Below are positions 41,157 through 52,500 of a stretch of DNA of 64,000 bases, one piece after another. The stretch's first letter is position 1. Each line of letters begins with the position of its first letter. Origin of the DNA: Myripristis murdjan (Eukaryota; Chordata; Actinopteri; Holocentriformes; Holocentridae). The stretch spans positions 13,467,485 to 13,531,484 of the forward strand of contig NC_043996.1 in the NCBI RefSeq assembly GCF_902150065.1. Direction: 5' to 3'. The translations under genes and the position numbers were made by a program. The notes beneath the pieces are model-generated. The model had not been told where the DNA came from. It did no database searches and worked only from the letters and a program-made list of their open reading frames with translations.

Positions 41157-41460
41157 CTTCAAGGAACTGGTGAAATATAAAACTCCCTACAGCCTCGAAA
41201 ATAAGGTTGCCAGAGATAGCCGACACGGAAAGGCCTACAGACGAATTTAGTGTTTCCAATCTGACCCACACTTCGACGTTCTCCAACGTCAAGGCTCGGG
41301 CAGCTAAGAAAGCCAATGCAAGCAGGCAGCGGCTGGGTGTAGTCCGTATCAGATCACTCCGCACAATGAGCTCCCTGGCGCTTTTATGGCAAGGAGGCGG
41401 CGGAATAAAAAGGGATTTGTCGCACACAGCCAAAACCGGTCAAACTGGGGGAATGCCCGA
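41157..41460 (-). promoter_or_regulatory. pfn2: pfn2 5' UTR and CpG-rich promoter
   Basis: CpG-rich for this window, immediately upstream of the profilin start, without a TATA box. This is usual for a broadly expressed gene. Start sites were not resolved. Confidence 0.45.
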
Positions 41461-42235
41461 GCAAGCCACATAGGAATGGTTTCACAATCATTCATTCATT
41501 CATTCATTCTGCAATTAAATTTCAAGCTGTTGAAATAACCTGACAAATATAGTCAAATTAACAAATGACAAATGACATTTATGAGAATAATGATCAAGTT
41601 AGGGGTGCAGGAAACTCAACTTTTTGCCCAGCAACTCCAGTGGCTGATAGATTTCAAGGCTCACTGCCCATGCCCGCTGTTATAATAGCTAATTTAATTT
41701 TGAAATGACCAGAAATTGGTTGGTGGTTGCTCTGCTTTGCCAGTAGTTTGGGTGGTGGTAATTTCTGACACTGTGTTATAGTTACTGTCGAGTTTTCAAG
41801 ATATACAAAGTGTTGCCTATTCTGACTGCCTAATGTCATTTTATCTTCACTGTATAAAGAAGACATTTATTTTTCTTATTGCATTGCAGCAGCCCTTACA
41901 CTGGATGGTGGTGAAGAAGGAAAAACTAAGTGCCTTGCTTAAGAGCATTAAGACAGCCTCTTCAGGCATTAAAATTCAGACACTGACCAAAGCCTCTAAC
42001 CTAAAGGCCAAACGGATGCCAGATTCCCATTAACTTCACCACACACAAGTGGAAAGGACCCTGTCAATAAATGAGATTAAGCGATGAAAACTAGTGGTCA
42101 TCTAATTGTGAGCCCATTAGATGTGTCAGTGTGCACAGCGAATTTGCTTGTAAGCCAGACCTAATGCCTGGCAAGCTGTAGTAAGGAAGAAAATCCTTTA
42201 TGTTGACATGTAACCATCCTCTGCTTTGGATTTAA
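41461..42235. other. Intergenic region
   Basis: Contains a short (CATT)n tract (41489-41509). Otherwise nothing recognised. Confidence 0.6.
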
Positions 42236-43122
42236 CATCATTAGGGCCCTGGCCTCTCTGGAAGAGGGCCCTAATGTATTTGTACCGTTTCTTTCTTCTT
42301 ATTATTATACATACGTGTCATTAGGCCTTAATTTGACCCCCTAAACATGCTCAAAAACTCACCAAATTCGGCACGCAGCCCGGGTCTGGCGAAAAATTCG
42401 ATAAAATCAAAAATCGGAACCCCCTAGTGCAAAAATAGGCTTGGTAGCGCCACCTAGGGACGCAAAGGCAGCCTCTGCGGCCCACAGGAATGTCATAGAA
42501 AGACCAAACCAGCGCCGTAGATCTCATCAAGCCCGACATTTTTCGTGCTCGTGTCCCCCACCTAAAACCAACAGGAAGTGCGCAATTTGCATTTGAATGT
42601 CACGTTTTCGCCCAAATTTTCGCTTTGCAGAAAATCTATACACTCCCAGGGCATTAATTTTATCGGCTTGCAAATTTAATAGATGACAGAGAACATAGTG
42701 CTTAACAAAAGTTCTGAAGGAATTTACATTCCTTCGAACCGTTTGGATTTCAGAAGCCCTCAAAGTCTGAGTGTCCACAACCACAACTCCACTTTTTCCT
42801 ATGGACCCTGGTGTGTCTGCTGTGAATAAACAGGCACTTGCCCTGACAATGGGCACTAATTAGGCCTCTGGTGATTAAAGTAAAAGTCTGACAGCTTTCA
42901 AACCTATGCCGCTGGAAAGAGGACGCATATTCCTACAAAACTATATATCATGGTGTGGACTGGAAAAACTTTGTGGCCACTGAAGAGTTGTTCAACAGGT
43001 TTGGATTCTGGTTTCTCTGCTCTGCACTGTTCTTCCTCCCCTCCTCCACTCCTCTGACTCACAGCCTGCAGCCTTCTCCCAATGCACACTCATTGGGAAG
43101 GAGCAGTAACAACTCTGTGTGT

Positions 43123-43273
43123 CCCTGCGTTCCAAATCGCATACTTATACTTTTTACTTTTAGTATGTACTGCAGCTGCCCTTACAAAGTATGTAGTTTA
43201 GTATGTATTGGGACATACTAATTATTTTTTTCCCTACTAAATAGTATGGTAGTATGAGTATTGGAACGCAGGG
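43123..43273. mobile_element. 151-bp MITE with 13-bp perfect TIRs
   Basis: CCCTGCGTTCCAA at 43123-43135 and its exact complement TTGGAACGCAGGG at 43261-43273. The interior is a long imperfect palindrome rich in AGTATG/CATACT words. It is nested in the 42236-43400 repeat. Confidence 0.8.
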
Positions 43274-43275
43274 AA

Positions 43276-43314
43276 AGTGTGTGTGTGTGTGTGTATGTGT
43301 GTGTGTGTGTGTGC
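43276..43314 (+). repeat. (GT)n microsatellite
   Basis: Two runs of GT separated by a single AT, directly after the 151-bp MITE. Confidence 0.9.
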
Positions 43315-43400
43315 TTAATGCCACAGCCACCGGGCACAAGTGGGCACGAGGCGGCACGGGTGCGAGGGCCCGTCCAACGCTGCTTGCAGCTTTAATTAAC

Positions 43401-44194
43401 ACTTTTTACTGCAAAAAGGAGTAGTTCAAGAAGTGCAAAACCAATTTTTTTCTTTACTTACACCTGTAAGATAAAAGAGTTTGAGACCAGAGTAAGAACA
43501 AGCTGGGTCAAGATTCAGGGATTAAAATGCAAATCACAATAATATTTTTGTAAAGATCATGAAATAATTATCTACGGTGTTTTGCCATATGGATCAAAAT
43601 CTGCAAATTGTTCAAAGATCCAGCACTTGAGAAAACTGTGCTCATTTCTTTTTGTTGTTTCCACATGCATTATATTATGGTCAAGCCTGCGTTTAACAGC
43701 CCTTAAATTCAGTGCAACAAAATGTGCAATAGCAGACAAAAAAACAGGCTATTGTCAGCAATATAATTTGCAGAGACTTAGTTGGCATTGTTGGGTTAAT
43801 GACCCTCATGACCAGGCCAGCTGTCGTAAAAAACCCATGAATACTTTTCTCAAAAGCCTATCTATTTTTGCACAAGAGAACCAAAGTCAGCATCTGAGAC
43901 GGTATTGAATCTGTTTCTAAGGCATGACATTATGTGCAGGACAAAAGCTGTATCCAACTGGAAAATGCATGATGGTATTTCTGGGATGCATCTATAGGCC
44001 CACTGTATGGCAGATTTTCACAAGACACCTTCAAAAACTTAAATAAAACTGTTTCTTCCATGTCTATCAAATAAAGTTTAAGTGACAGTTGATCAGTGAG
44101 TGCAACATGTATAGAAGTATGATAGTTAATTGCCTTTGCTGTTGATTTGGGACATACAGGCATATAGGGAGCAGCAGAAAGGGCTCTAAGTCAA

Positions 44195-44227
<33 letters not shown>

Positions 44228-45119
44228 CGAGTTTTAGACTTCCCTTGAGAAACCCAACAGTGGAAGCTCAATGTCTTTCCAGTGTGAAAAGTATGAACTG
44301 TATCCACTAGGGGCAGCATTTGCTGTGGTTTGTGATCACTTCTGACTGCTCTGCATTTCCATTTGGAGGTTTAAATTACCTGTGCATAAGGTTGTTGTCT
44401 GACTTTTCAGGCTATTTTACAGGACCTACTGAAAATAAAAATGCAACACTGAGATTGTTTTTTCATGATTGCAAATGATAACTTATAGTTTATGAATATG
44501 TAGCCCAACATGCATCTTTTCTTTGTGGGCTCCAGGGGTAATTGGGTTGCTCAGCAAAATGAGGAACAGTGTATTTTTTGCAGTATAAAAATAATGTATC
44601 AGTGATGAGCTTAACTTTATGTTTTCACCTCACCACTCTGACTTTGATTGAGCTGGGTGTCACAGTACCCCCCACCCCCGCCCCTTTTTTTTCCTTTTAG
44701 ACAAAGGTCGCATCCTCTTAAGCCTCTTAAAATACACAGATTTTATAAGTTCCTCCTAATAATAACTCAGTCACACATTTCCCTTCAACCACAGCTCAGT
44801 GAATTAGCCTTGAGTTTAGTCCCTCAGATCAGGCTGCTCATGTTCTACTTTTCTACATGCTTAAAATATTTTTATCCAGCATGACCAACTGGTGAAGACC
44901 AACAACTAGTCTGGTGATCACAGAGGTTACTGCATGGTCTGTCATAAGACCATCACATATGCTGCCTACTATCATAACCAGAGCCATGGAACTTAAAAAA
45001 GTGCAGCTATGCATTCAAACAAATTAAGCTTGGAAAATTAGGGAGTAACTGGAGTACACTGTAGAATGAAAGTCAACCAGATGGCCATTTTTTCAGTAAG
45101 CATACACAGTATGTAGCCT
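43401..45119. other. Intergenic region
   Basis: Includes a poly-T run (about 44199-44227). I see no gene; the short reading frames show no family resemblance. Confidence 0.55.
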
Positions 45120-45130
45120 ATGCTGTAGTA

Positions 45131-45131
45131 A

Positions 45132-45194
<63 letters not shown>

Positions 45195-45560
45195 TACTTT
45201 ATTGATCCCAACCAGGGAAATTCTGGTGTTCCAGCAGCAACAGTAGAAACATACAATAAAGTTAACTAAAAAAAGAATAAAGGCTAAAAATATACAATAG
45301 AGACTATAAAGACTAAAGACTCAAAAAATACAATAAGGGCTAACCTAAGGAAAGGAGATACGAGATGTGAAAATATACATATGGAATGAGTATGACAATA
45401 TACAGATGGCGCTGAAGTATATGCATGATTGTATAGATTGTATAGATAAGGAGAAAGCCGTGTTCACACCAAGTGGCAGAACCTGAACGCCCGGGACTGG
45501 GACAAGGAACTAACCGCCTTGATTCAGCCTCTTAAGGAATCCACTTCCCCTCCAGTCTGA
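45131..45560 (-). mobile_element. 5'-truncated retroposon (LINE/SINE-type) with a GATA microsatellite tail
   Basis: A (TAGA)n array (about 45131-45194) is followed by TATACTTTATTGATCCCAAC then CAGGGAAATTCTGG, the well-known 3'-end phrase of a common fish retroposon, here on the minus strand with the tetranucleotide array as its tail. The body extends to about 45560, where similarity words fade. Class and left/right limits are approximate. Confidence 0.6.
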
Positions 45561-46152
45561 AAAACAGTGTGAGTGTATATTAACTTAGGCTGTAATATAC
45601 AGATAATAAAATAATAAATAAATAAAGGTTTGATATAAACTATTTGCATTAGTCAACAAATAAATTATAGGTTACAACAAACTGCTATATTTGGGTGGCT
45701 GCTGCCAACCATCAGTGTGGACACTGGGATGACCTCAGTCTTCAAAATGCAAAAGTTTACTCACACCCCAAATTAACTGACAATGGGTAACAGCTACTCT
45801 TCCAATGCCTTGGTGTAATGGGTTAAAAAAAAAAATTAAAACACAAGGCCTAAATGTTGCAGTCTATCCCTCATTCTATTTCATGCATGAGTAAAAATGA
45901 TGCAGTTTAATTTTATGGGAGCATCTTCACACCCTTGTTTGACAAGCCAAATTGAACATGCATGAGTTCAGTCTTGAAACAGAAGTCCAATAAGAGCAGA
46001 ACATTGTAGGAATATTAAATAACAGAAGATAAAAACAGAAGATAAGATAAAGTGCCAAGCATAATAAGACCATCAGAAACTCGATACTGAGCGTGCCACT
46101 ATAACGATAGGGACTATCAGGTCATTATAGGAATAGATAGGCTGTTAAACAA

Positions 46153-46215
<63 letters not shown>

Positions 46216-46594
46216 GAGAGGATGGTGATGCCTTAGAGTGCTCCTCATAAAGTCACATATTTTTGTGCTTGTGGGAGGGATAGCAAAATATGCCCTATGA
46301 AGGTTTTTTTTTTTTATTTCTGATATTTTATGTTATACTAAAAATTTAGCAGTTCAAAGATACTTTTGGCTACAGCAAAATGAGGATGTAAAACATGCAC
46401 ACCAGGCATGTAGTTTGTAATTTATGTTGATAATTTATAAGTGTGTATTTTATACAACCAACAACAAAATACATAGTGACAAACAAAACATAAAAAGCAT
46501 GTGTGTGTGTGTGTGTGTGTGGGTGTGTGGGTGTGTGGGTGTAGATAGATATAGATAGACATAGATAGATGTACTTAGGTAATATGCACACATA
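45561..46594. other. Intergenic region with microsatellites
   Basis: A (GA)n array at about 46156-46211 and a TG/GGGTG tract at about 46499-46541 followed by TAGA units to 46570. No gene. Confidence 0.7.
46156..46211 (+). repeat. (GA)n microsatellite
   Basis: About 27 GA dinucleotides in one run. Confidence 0.95.
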
Positions 46595-48222
46595 CAGTAC
46601 AGGCCAAAAGTTTGGACACACCTTCTCATTCAATGCGTTTTCTTTATTTTCATGACTATTTACATTGTAGATTCTCACTGAAGGCATCAAAACTATGAAT
46701 GAACACATGTGGAGTTATGTACTTAAAAAAAAAAAGGTGAAATAACTGAAAACATGTTTTATATTCTAGTTTCTTCAAAATAGCCACCCTTTGCTCTGAT
46801 TACTGCTTTGCACACTCTTGGCATTCTCTCAGTGAGCTTCAAGAGGTAGTCACCTGAAATGGTTTTCACTTCACAGGTGTGCCTTATCAGGGTTGATTAG
46901 TGAAATTTCTTGCTTTATCAATGGGGTTGGGACCATCAGTTGTGTTGTGCAGAAGTCAGGTTACTACACAGCCGACAGCCCTATTGGACAACTGTTAAAA
47001 TTCATATTATAGCAAGAACCAATCAGCTAACTAAAGAAAAACGAGTGGCCATCATTACTTTAAGAAATGAAGGTCAGTCAGTCCGGAAAATTGCAAAAAC
47101 TTTAAATGTGTCCCCAAGTGGAGTCGCAAAAACCATCAAGCGCTACAACGAAACTGGCACACATGAGCACCGACCCAGGAAAGGAAGACCAAGAGTCACC
47201 TCTGCTTCTGAGGACAAGTTCATCCGAGTCACCAGCCTCAGAAATCGCAAGTTAACAGCAGCTCAGATCAGAGACCAGATAAATGCCACACAGAGTTCTA
47301 GCAGCAGACCCATCTCTAGAACAACTGTTAAGAGGAGACTGCACCAATCAGGCCTTCATGGTCAAATAGCTGCTAGGAAACCACTGCTAAGGAGAGGCAA
47401 CAAGCAGAAGAGATTTGTTTGGGCCAAGAAACACAAGGAATGGACATTAGACCAGTGGAAATCTGTGCTTTGGTCTGATGAGTCCAAATTTGAGATCTTT
47501 GGTTCCAACCGCCGTGTCTTTGTGAGACGCAGAAAAGGTGAACGTATGGATTCCACATGCCTGGTTCCCACTGTGAAGCATGGAGGAGGAGGTGTGATGG
47601 TGTGGGGGTGTTTTGCTGGTGACACTGTTGGGGATTTATTCAAAATTGAAGGCACACTGAACCAGCATGGCTACCACAGCATCCTGCAGCGACATGCCAT
47701 CCCATCCGGTTTGCGTTTAGTTGGACGATCATTTATTTTTCAACAGGACAATGACCCTAAACACACCTCCAGGCTGTGTAAGGGCTATTTGACCAAGAAG
47801 GAGAGTGATGGAGTGCTGCGGCAGATGACCTGGCCTCCACAGTCACCGGACCTGAACCCAATCCAGATGGTTTGGGGTGAGCTGGACCGCAGAGTGAAGG
47901 CAAAGGGGCCAACAAGTGCTAAACAGCTCTGGGAACTCCTTCAAGACTGTTGGAAAACCATTTCAGGTGACTACCTCTTGAAGCTCATTGAGAGAATGCC
48001 AAGAGTGTGCAAAGCAGTAATCAGAGCAAAGGGTGGCTATTTTGAAGAAACTAGAATATAAAACATGTTTTTAGTTATTTCACCTTTTTTTGTTAAGTAC
48101 ATAACTCCACGTGTTCATTCATAGTTTTGATTCCTTCAGTTAGAATCTACAATGTAAATAGTCATGAAAATAAAGAAAACACATTAAATGAGAAGGTGTG
48201 TCCAAACTTTTGGCCTGTACTG
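46595..48222 (+). mobile_element. Near-intact Tc1-like transposon with about 270-bp inverted repeats
   Basis: The ends are CAGTACAGGCCAAAAGTTTG (46595-46614) and its complement ending at 48222, flanked on both sides by TA (46593-46594 and 48223-48224), the Tc1/mariner target duplication. The inverted repeats continue inward to about 46867 and 47953, with some divergence, so the right one includes roughly the last 100 bp of the transposase frame. One long reading frame (46910-48061) spans the interior. The high similarity of the two arms suggests a fairly recent insertion. Confidence 0.93.
47009..48061 (+). pseudogene. Tc1-family DD(38)E-type transposase, long frame but probably inactive
   Basis: The frame is open from 46910, but family resemblance begins at IARTNQLTKEKRVAIITLRN, where the usual initiator ATG is ATA (47009-47011); the 33 residues before it look like leader sequence. 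A paired-type helix-turn-helix (SVRKIAKTLNVSPSGVAKTI), a GRPRVTS AT-hook-like stretch, a second HTH and the RNase-H-like catalytic domain follow in order. Two catalytic aspartates are present (WSDESKF, codon 47477-47479; QQDNDPKH, codon 47747-47749). The third acidic residue, Glu in the family motif LNPIE, is Gln here (codon 47864-47866). No internal stop or frameshift. Such a protein should still bind inverted repeats but not cut. Confidence 0.85.
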
Positions 48223-48224
48223 TA

Positions 48225-48699
48225 CATAATGCTTATATACTCTTATATACGCTTATATACTCAATAATTGATATCCTAATGAATTTATATAAATGTGCAG
48301 CAAGTAAATATTAAAAATAAATTAACAATCGTAATTACAAGTTATTTACAATGAATGTCATTCAGCAACAAGGCCACAATAACAAAACACACCACTTTTG
48401 TCATCAGTTGTTGTCATAGCATCATTAAACTTTGCATAATCATAAAAAACACGGTTTGAACAGATAGAGTATCGTGACTCCAGACTATACAATTAAAGTT
48501 TTTTTTTTTTTTTTTCTCAGCCAGCCACTGTGGAGGGTTTCCCCAGTTAGCAAAGACTTGAGAGAGGATAAATAATCAGTGAGATCAGATGATGAAGCGT
48601 TTGTTTGTGCAGACTCTTGTGTCATAAGAGCCTGCACAAACAATGATACTCCTCCATCACAGTGGAGGTGATTTAACCCAGCTGCCGTGTGGGATTCTC
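48225..48699. other. Intergenic region
   Basis: AT-rich with a poly-T run (about 48500-48516); nothing recognised. Confidence 0.6.
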
Positions 48700-49587
48700 A
48701 CTTGGTCATTTGTGTTCAGACTACCACATGTGTTTCGTTCGTTCGCCTCGCATCGTGTTTTAATTTTTCCGACAGCGCCGAAAGGCAGCACGGGAGAAAG
48801 GGGAGGGGAGGAAGTGGGGGCGGTATTCTCAAACCACTCCTACGTAAATATTGTTGCGCACGCTACCCACGATGCAGTGCGGTCGCACACAACATAGCCA
48901 TCTTGTCAAGAGTGACTGAGTGAGGGAGGCAACATTAGGCGCTGTTCAGAACCTCACTTGTGTTAAAGTATGAAATTTAAGACCGTTCCCCCTCTCGACT
49001 TTAACACATTTACCGTCTAAGCTACTGTCGCTACCGAAGAACTTGGAGCCGGTAAAGTGAGTCGGTGGAAAAGACTGCTTTCAGGAAGATGTCTTACATA
49101 CTTGTCCCGACGTAGGGGGAGTGTTGCAGCCAGTTGGCTTCGCTTGCTAGCTAGCTCCGTGAGTGGAGGGCTGCGGGCCCGCCTCAGCCTAAAGTAGCTC
49201 CTGCAGCTGGGCAACACATTCTGCGACAGCGGCCTTCTGACAACTGCAGAACCGGGACATTAGCAGGCCGGTCCGGATTGACCGACGGCTTCGGATCCAT
49301 TCTCCTGGGGGCCACTGGTATTGTTTGCAAAAGCTGCATTGCTGGACAAGACGAATCGTAGTGTGGTATTGCGTTTCGAGCTCGTAAAATGCAACAGGAG
49401 ACCTAAAGGAAGAAGGATGGCGTAGAATCATCTTGATCATAGTTAGCTAGACGAAGTAAAAATAGATGCAGGTCTGCTGTTTGATATAACCCAGCCTTTC
49501 GGAAGCTGAAATCAGCTCGTTGATTTTTCTTTTTTTTTGACGGAGGATAACCTATAGCCATACGAGAGTTGGAAACAGGCTGTCAAT
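48700..49587 (+). promoter_or_regulatory. tsc22d2: tsc22d2 promoter and long 5' UTR
   Basis: CpG-rich and TATA-less. From about 48,750 on it carries GC-rich motifs typical of a broadly active promoter. If transcription begins before 48,970, the leader contains a 16-residue upstream ORF (ATG at 48970, stop at 49018-49020). Start sites were not resolved. Confidence 0.45.
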
Positions 49588-52500
49588 ATGTCGAAAATGC
49601 CGGCCAAGAAAAAGAGCTGTTTTCAGATCACAAGTGTGACACAGGCCCAGGTGGCAGCTATTAGTGCCACCGACGACACAGAGAGCCTGGACGACCCAGA
49701 CGAGTCACGGACTGAAGACGTTTCCTCGGAGATCTTCGATGTGTCGCGGGCGGATTACGAACCGGTGTGTGACAGGAGCTCGTCTGAAGAAGCCCTTAAC
49801 AACGTAGGGGAGACAGAGGCACCCGGTGTTATGGCACCATCACACATACCTCAAGTCGGTCAGTTGTCTGCGCTGTCAAGCAATCCCAACGGGGGCTTTC
49901 GAAAGGTAGGAGTGTCAGGCTCCATTCATGGTAGTCAGCCACTGCTGGGGACAGGGTTGCCCCTCATGGCTCAGCCTGCACCGACAGTGGGTGGTGGGCC
50001 TACTGGTGCGGCAGTGAGCACCTCCCAGCCAGCCCCTGTGACTTGTTCAACTCCGTCTTCTACCACTTCCACGGTGAGTTGCAGTTCACGCTTCAGGGTC
50101 ATTAAACTTGATCATGGTACTGGAGAGCCCTTTCGCAGAGGCAGGTGGACATGTACTGAGTTCTATGAGAAAGACTCTGAGGGCTCTGTTGTTAGTAGGA
50201 CTGTAGATAGCATTAGGCATGGCAGTGCGACAGTGGACCCCATCACGGACAGGGATAGTGGACTTGGGCATACAGGCGGCTCAGCGGTTGGCCCAGCAAC
50301 ACATTCGGGTCAGGGCTTGGGCTCCATGGCGGATGCTTCACTCTCTAGCTCCCGCATGCATTCAGTGGACACACCTTCTCAGCAGCAGATCCACCATCAA
50401 GGCTACAGCGCTGGGCAGCAGGGTGTTAGTGGGACAGCCAAGCACACAGCCGCTCCACAGCAGCAACCACAGCCAGCAGTGGGGGGTCCCCAGGTTCCTG
50501 TTTCTCAGAATCTGCTGCCTGTTGGACACAATGGACTGCCTCAAAGTGGCATTCATATACAGAAATCCCCCATCATGCCCTCTGCTGCCCAGTCAGTAGC
50601 TTACCCTCCCCAGCAGCCAATGCAGCAGCTTCCCCTGGGGCACCACCTGACCAGCCAGACAGAGTACTATCAACAGCAACAGTCTGCATCCATGCAGGCA
50701 GGGGTTTCCGCCGGCCAGTCCCTCCCAGTGTCCAGCATTACTGCAGGGGCACTGTCTGTGGGACAAGGCCCTTCATCAGTCATAACCGCAGCCTCTGGAG
50801 GGACTTCTCTGCCGAGTCAGGCTGGAGAGCTTGTCGGAGCAGGGGGAGGATCTGTACCTGCTGGCCAGACAGTTCCGGGCTCTCTGCAGCCGCAGACTGC
50901 CGGAGGGATTGGAGGTGTTGGGGGCTCTATGCTTGTCGGAGGATTGACTTTACAGCAGCAGCCGCAGCAGACTGTGGGTCAGTATGCCGCATCTGGACAG
51001 TCTCAGCCCCACGGCCTCCATCCCACGCCCTCTGGGGTACAAAATGTGCCTGCCACCACAGTGAGCTCCAGTGTGCCCACCACCGTGCCCACTGCTGTGC
51101 CCAGTGCCTCTAGTGCAGCCATGCCAAACCTGACGACCTCCAGTTTGCCTCTGGGCCAGCAGTCTCAGTTGCCCCGCAGCAACACTGGGGCCCCGGGGGC
51201 CTTGGGGGCGCAGGGCCTCTCAGTGACTGGATTTGGACAGGTGGAGGCTGGCAGTGGAAGGAAGTCTGAGGGTCTAGCCAACACCCAGCCTGCTCTTGTC
51301 TCTGGGAAGGACGTGGTGAAGCCCCTGATCCCCGAGAGCCTGCAGCTTGCCACGCCAACTGTCAACAGCCTGTTTGGAATCCCCATACCTGTAGATGGGG
51401 ATGAGGACAGGTAATATACCCCCTTACTGTCACACTGCCCAGAGCTGAAACTATTTTTGAATTCACTGAGCACCTGGTATTAAGAGATACTAAGCTTTGG
51501 TCAGCTTTACGTCATCATCATGCTCATCATGCTCCTCTCCAGTGTAACACAGTCTGTGAAACACTGATTCTCAGCCATGCAACATAATTCAATAAGCATG
51601 TTATTCAGGATCAGGAAATACCATAATTGTGGAGAATTATGACAGGCACTTCTGACCTTTTGCTGTGATCACAGGGAGTCAGGCCTTTGTGTGTAAAATG
51701 AAGATAGCTTGGGCAAAGAGGGCTAATGTTGAATTGCTTTCCTGTTTCCTGTCGATCTCATTGAAATGTCATTAAAAGTGTTTTAGCTTTTGGTTGTGTA
51801 GCTTGTCAGAAAAACAGGGTTTTCCCCCTTGCTAGCCAGGCGAGGGAGGGAGTGAGAGGGAGAGAGAGACAGGGTGAGTAAGCAGGGGGCTCACAGGAAG
51901 GAAATATAATGTTTGGTGTTTCTCATGAGGGCCTAAAAAGTGGTAGAGTGTCGCCCATTTCAGGAAAACACCCATGGCCTCCCCAGCTTAGGAAACAACT
52001 GGCTTGAGCATACATAGAACATAATTCCTGTCATGGGGAGTCTGTAGGTGTAAGGTGTTGTATTTGTACTGTGTGTGTAATATGCAATCATCATGCGCTG
52101 TTTGATGCAGTTTGGCTTTTGACGTAGCTCAGCTGTTTCCAAGTTTGTTTGTTTTTTAACCTCCTCCTTTTCCTCCCTCTTAAGCTATCACACTCCTGGA
52201 CAGTCTCTAAGGTGATGGCCTTGGCTGTAAACTTCAAATATCTTATATCTTTTCTAGTTGCTACTGTGCATCAAGCTAGCTAAGCATTCCATTAGTCTCA
52301 GGTTAGTCCTCGCCACAGTAAACACATGCATGACCTTTTAATAAGTTGGCTAAGTTCCTGCTCCGGAAAAGACTTTCTAATACAAACACGGTGGAGTCTG
52401 TTTGACTGTTTGTTGCTACATTTTATGATATCATGCTTTCCACTCACAGCCCCATCAAGCTCCCCTCAGGAAATCGTTTACAGGGGATTTTAGAGCACTG

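Larger units (their letters stand above)
42236..43400. mobile_element. Composite dispersed fish repeat with AGGGCCC palindromes
   Basis: It starts with a perfect 11-bp stem, ATTAGGGCCCT, paired with AGGGCCCTAAT 14 nt later (about 42240-42275). It ends in TGCGAGGGCCCGTCCAACGC then TGCTTGCAGCTTTAATT, phrases that recur across fish genomes. The middle has an unusually CpG-rich, codon-free segment (42361-42560). A smaller MITE (43123-43273) and a GT microsatellite interrupt it. I cannot assign a superfamily. Confidence 0.55.

Noticed and set aside
45131-45194. A short regularly spaced array that could be mistaken for CRISPR
   Set aside because: It is a plain (TAGA)n tail of a retroposon in a vertebrate genome, with no spacers.
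46910-47008. N-terminal 33 residues of the transposase frame
   Set aside because: They lie before the point where the family sequence begins and look like untranslated leader. Family similarity starts at the ATA codon 47009.
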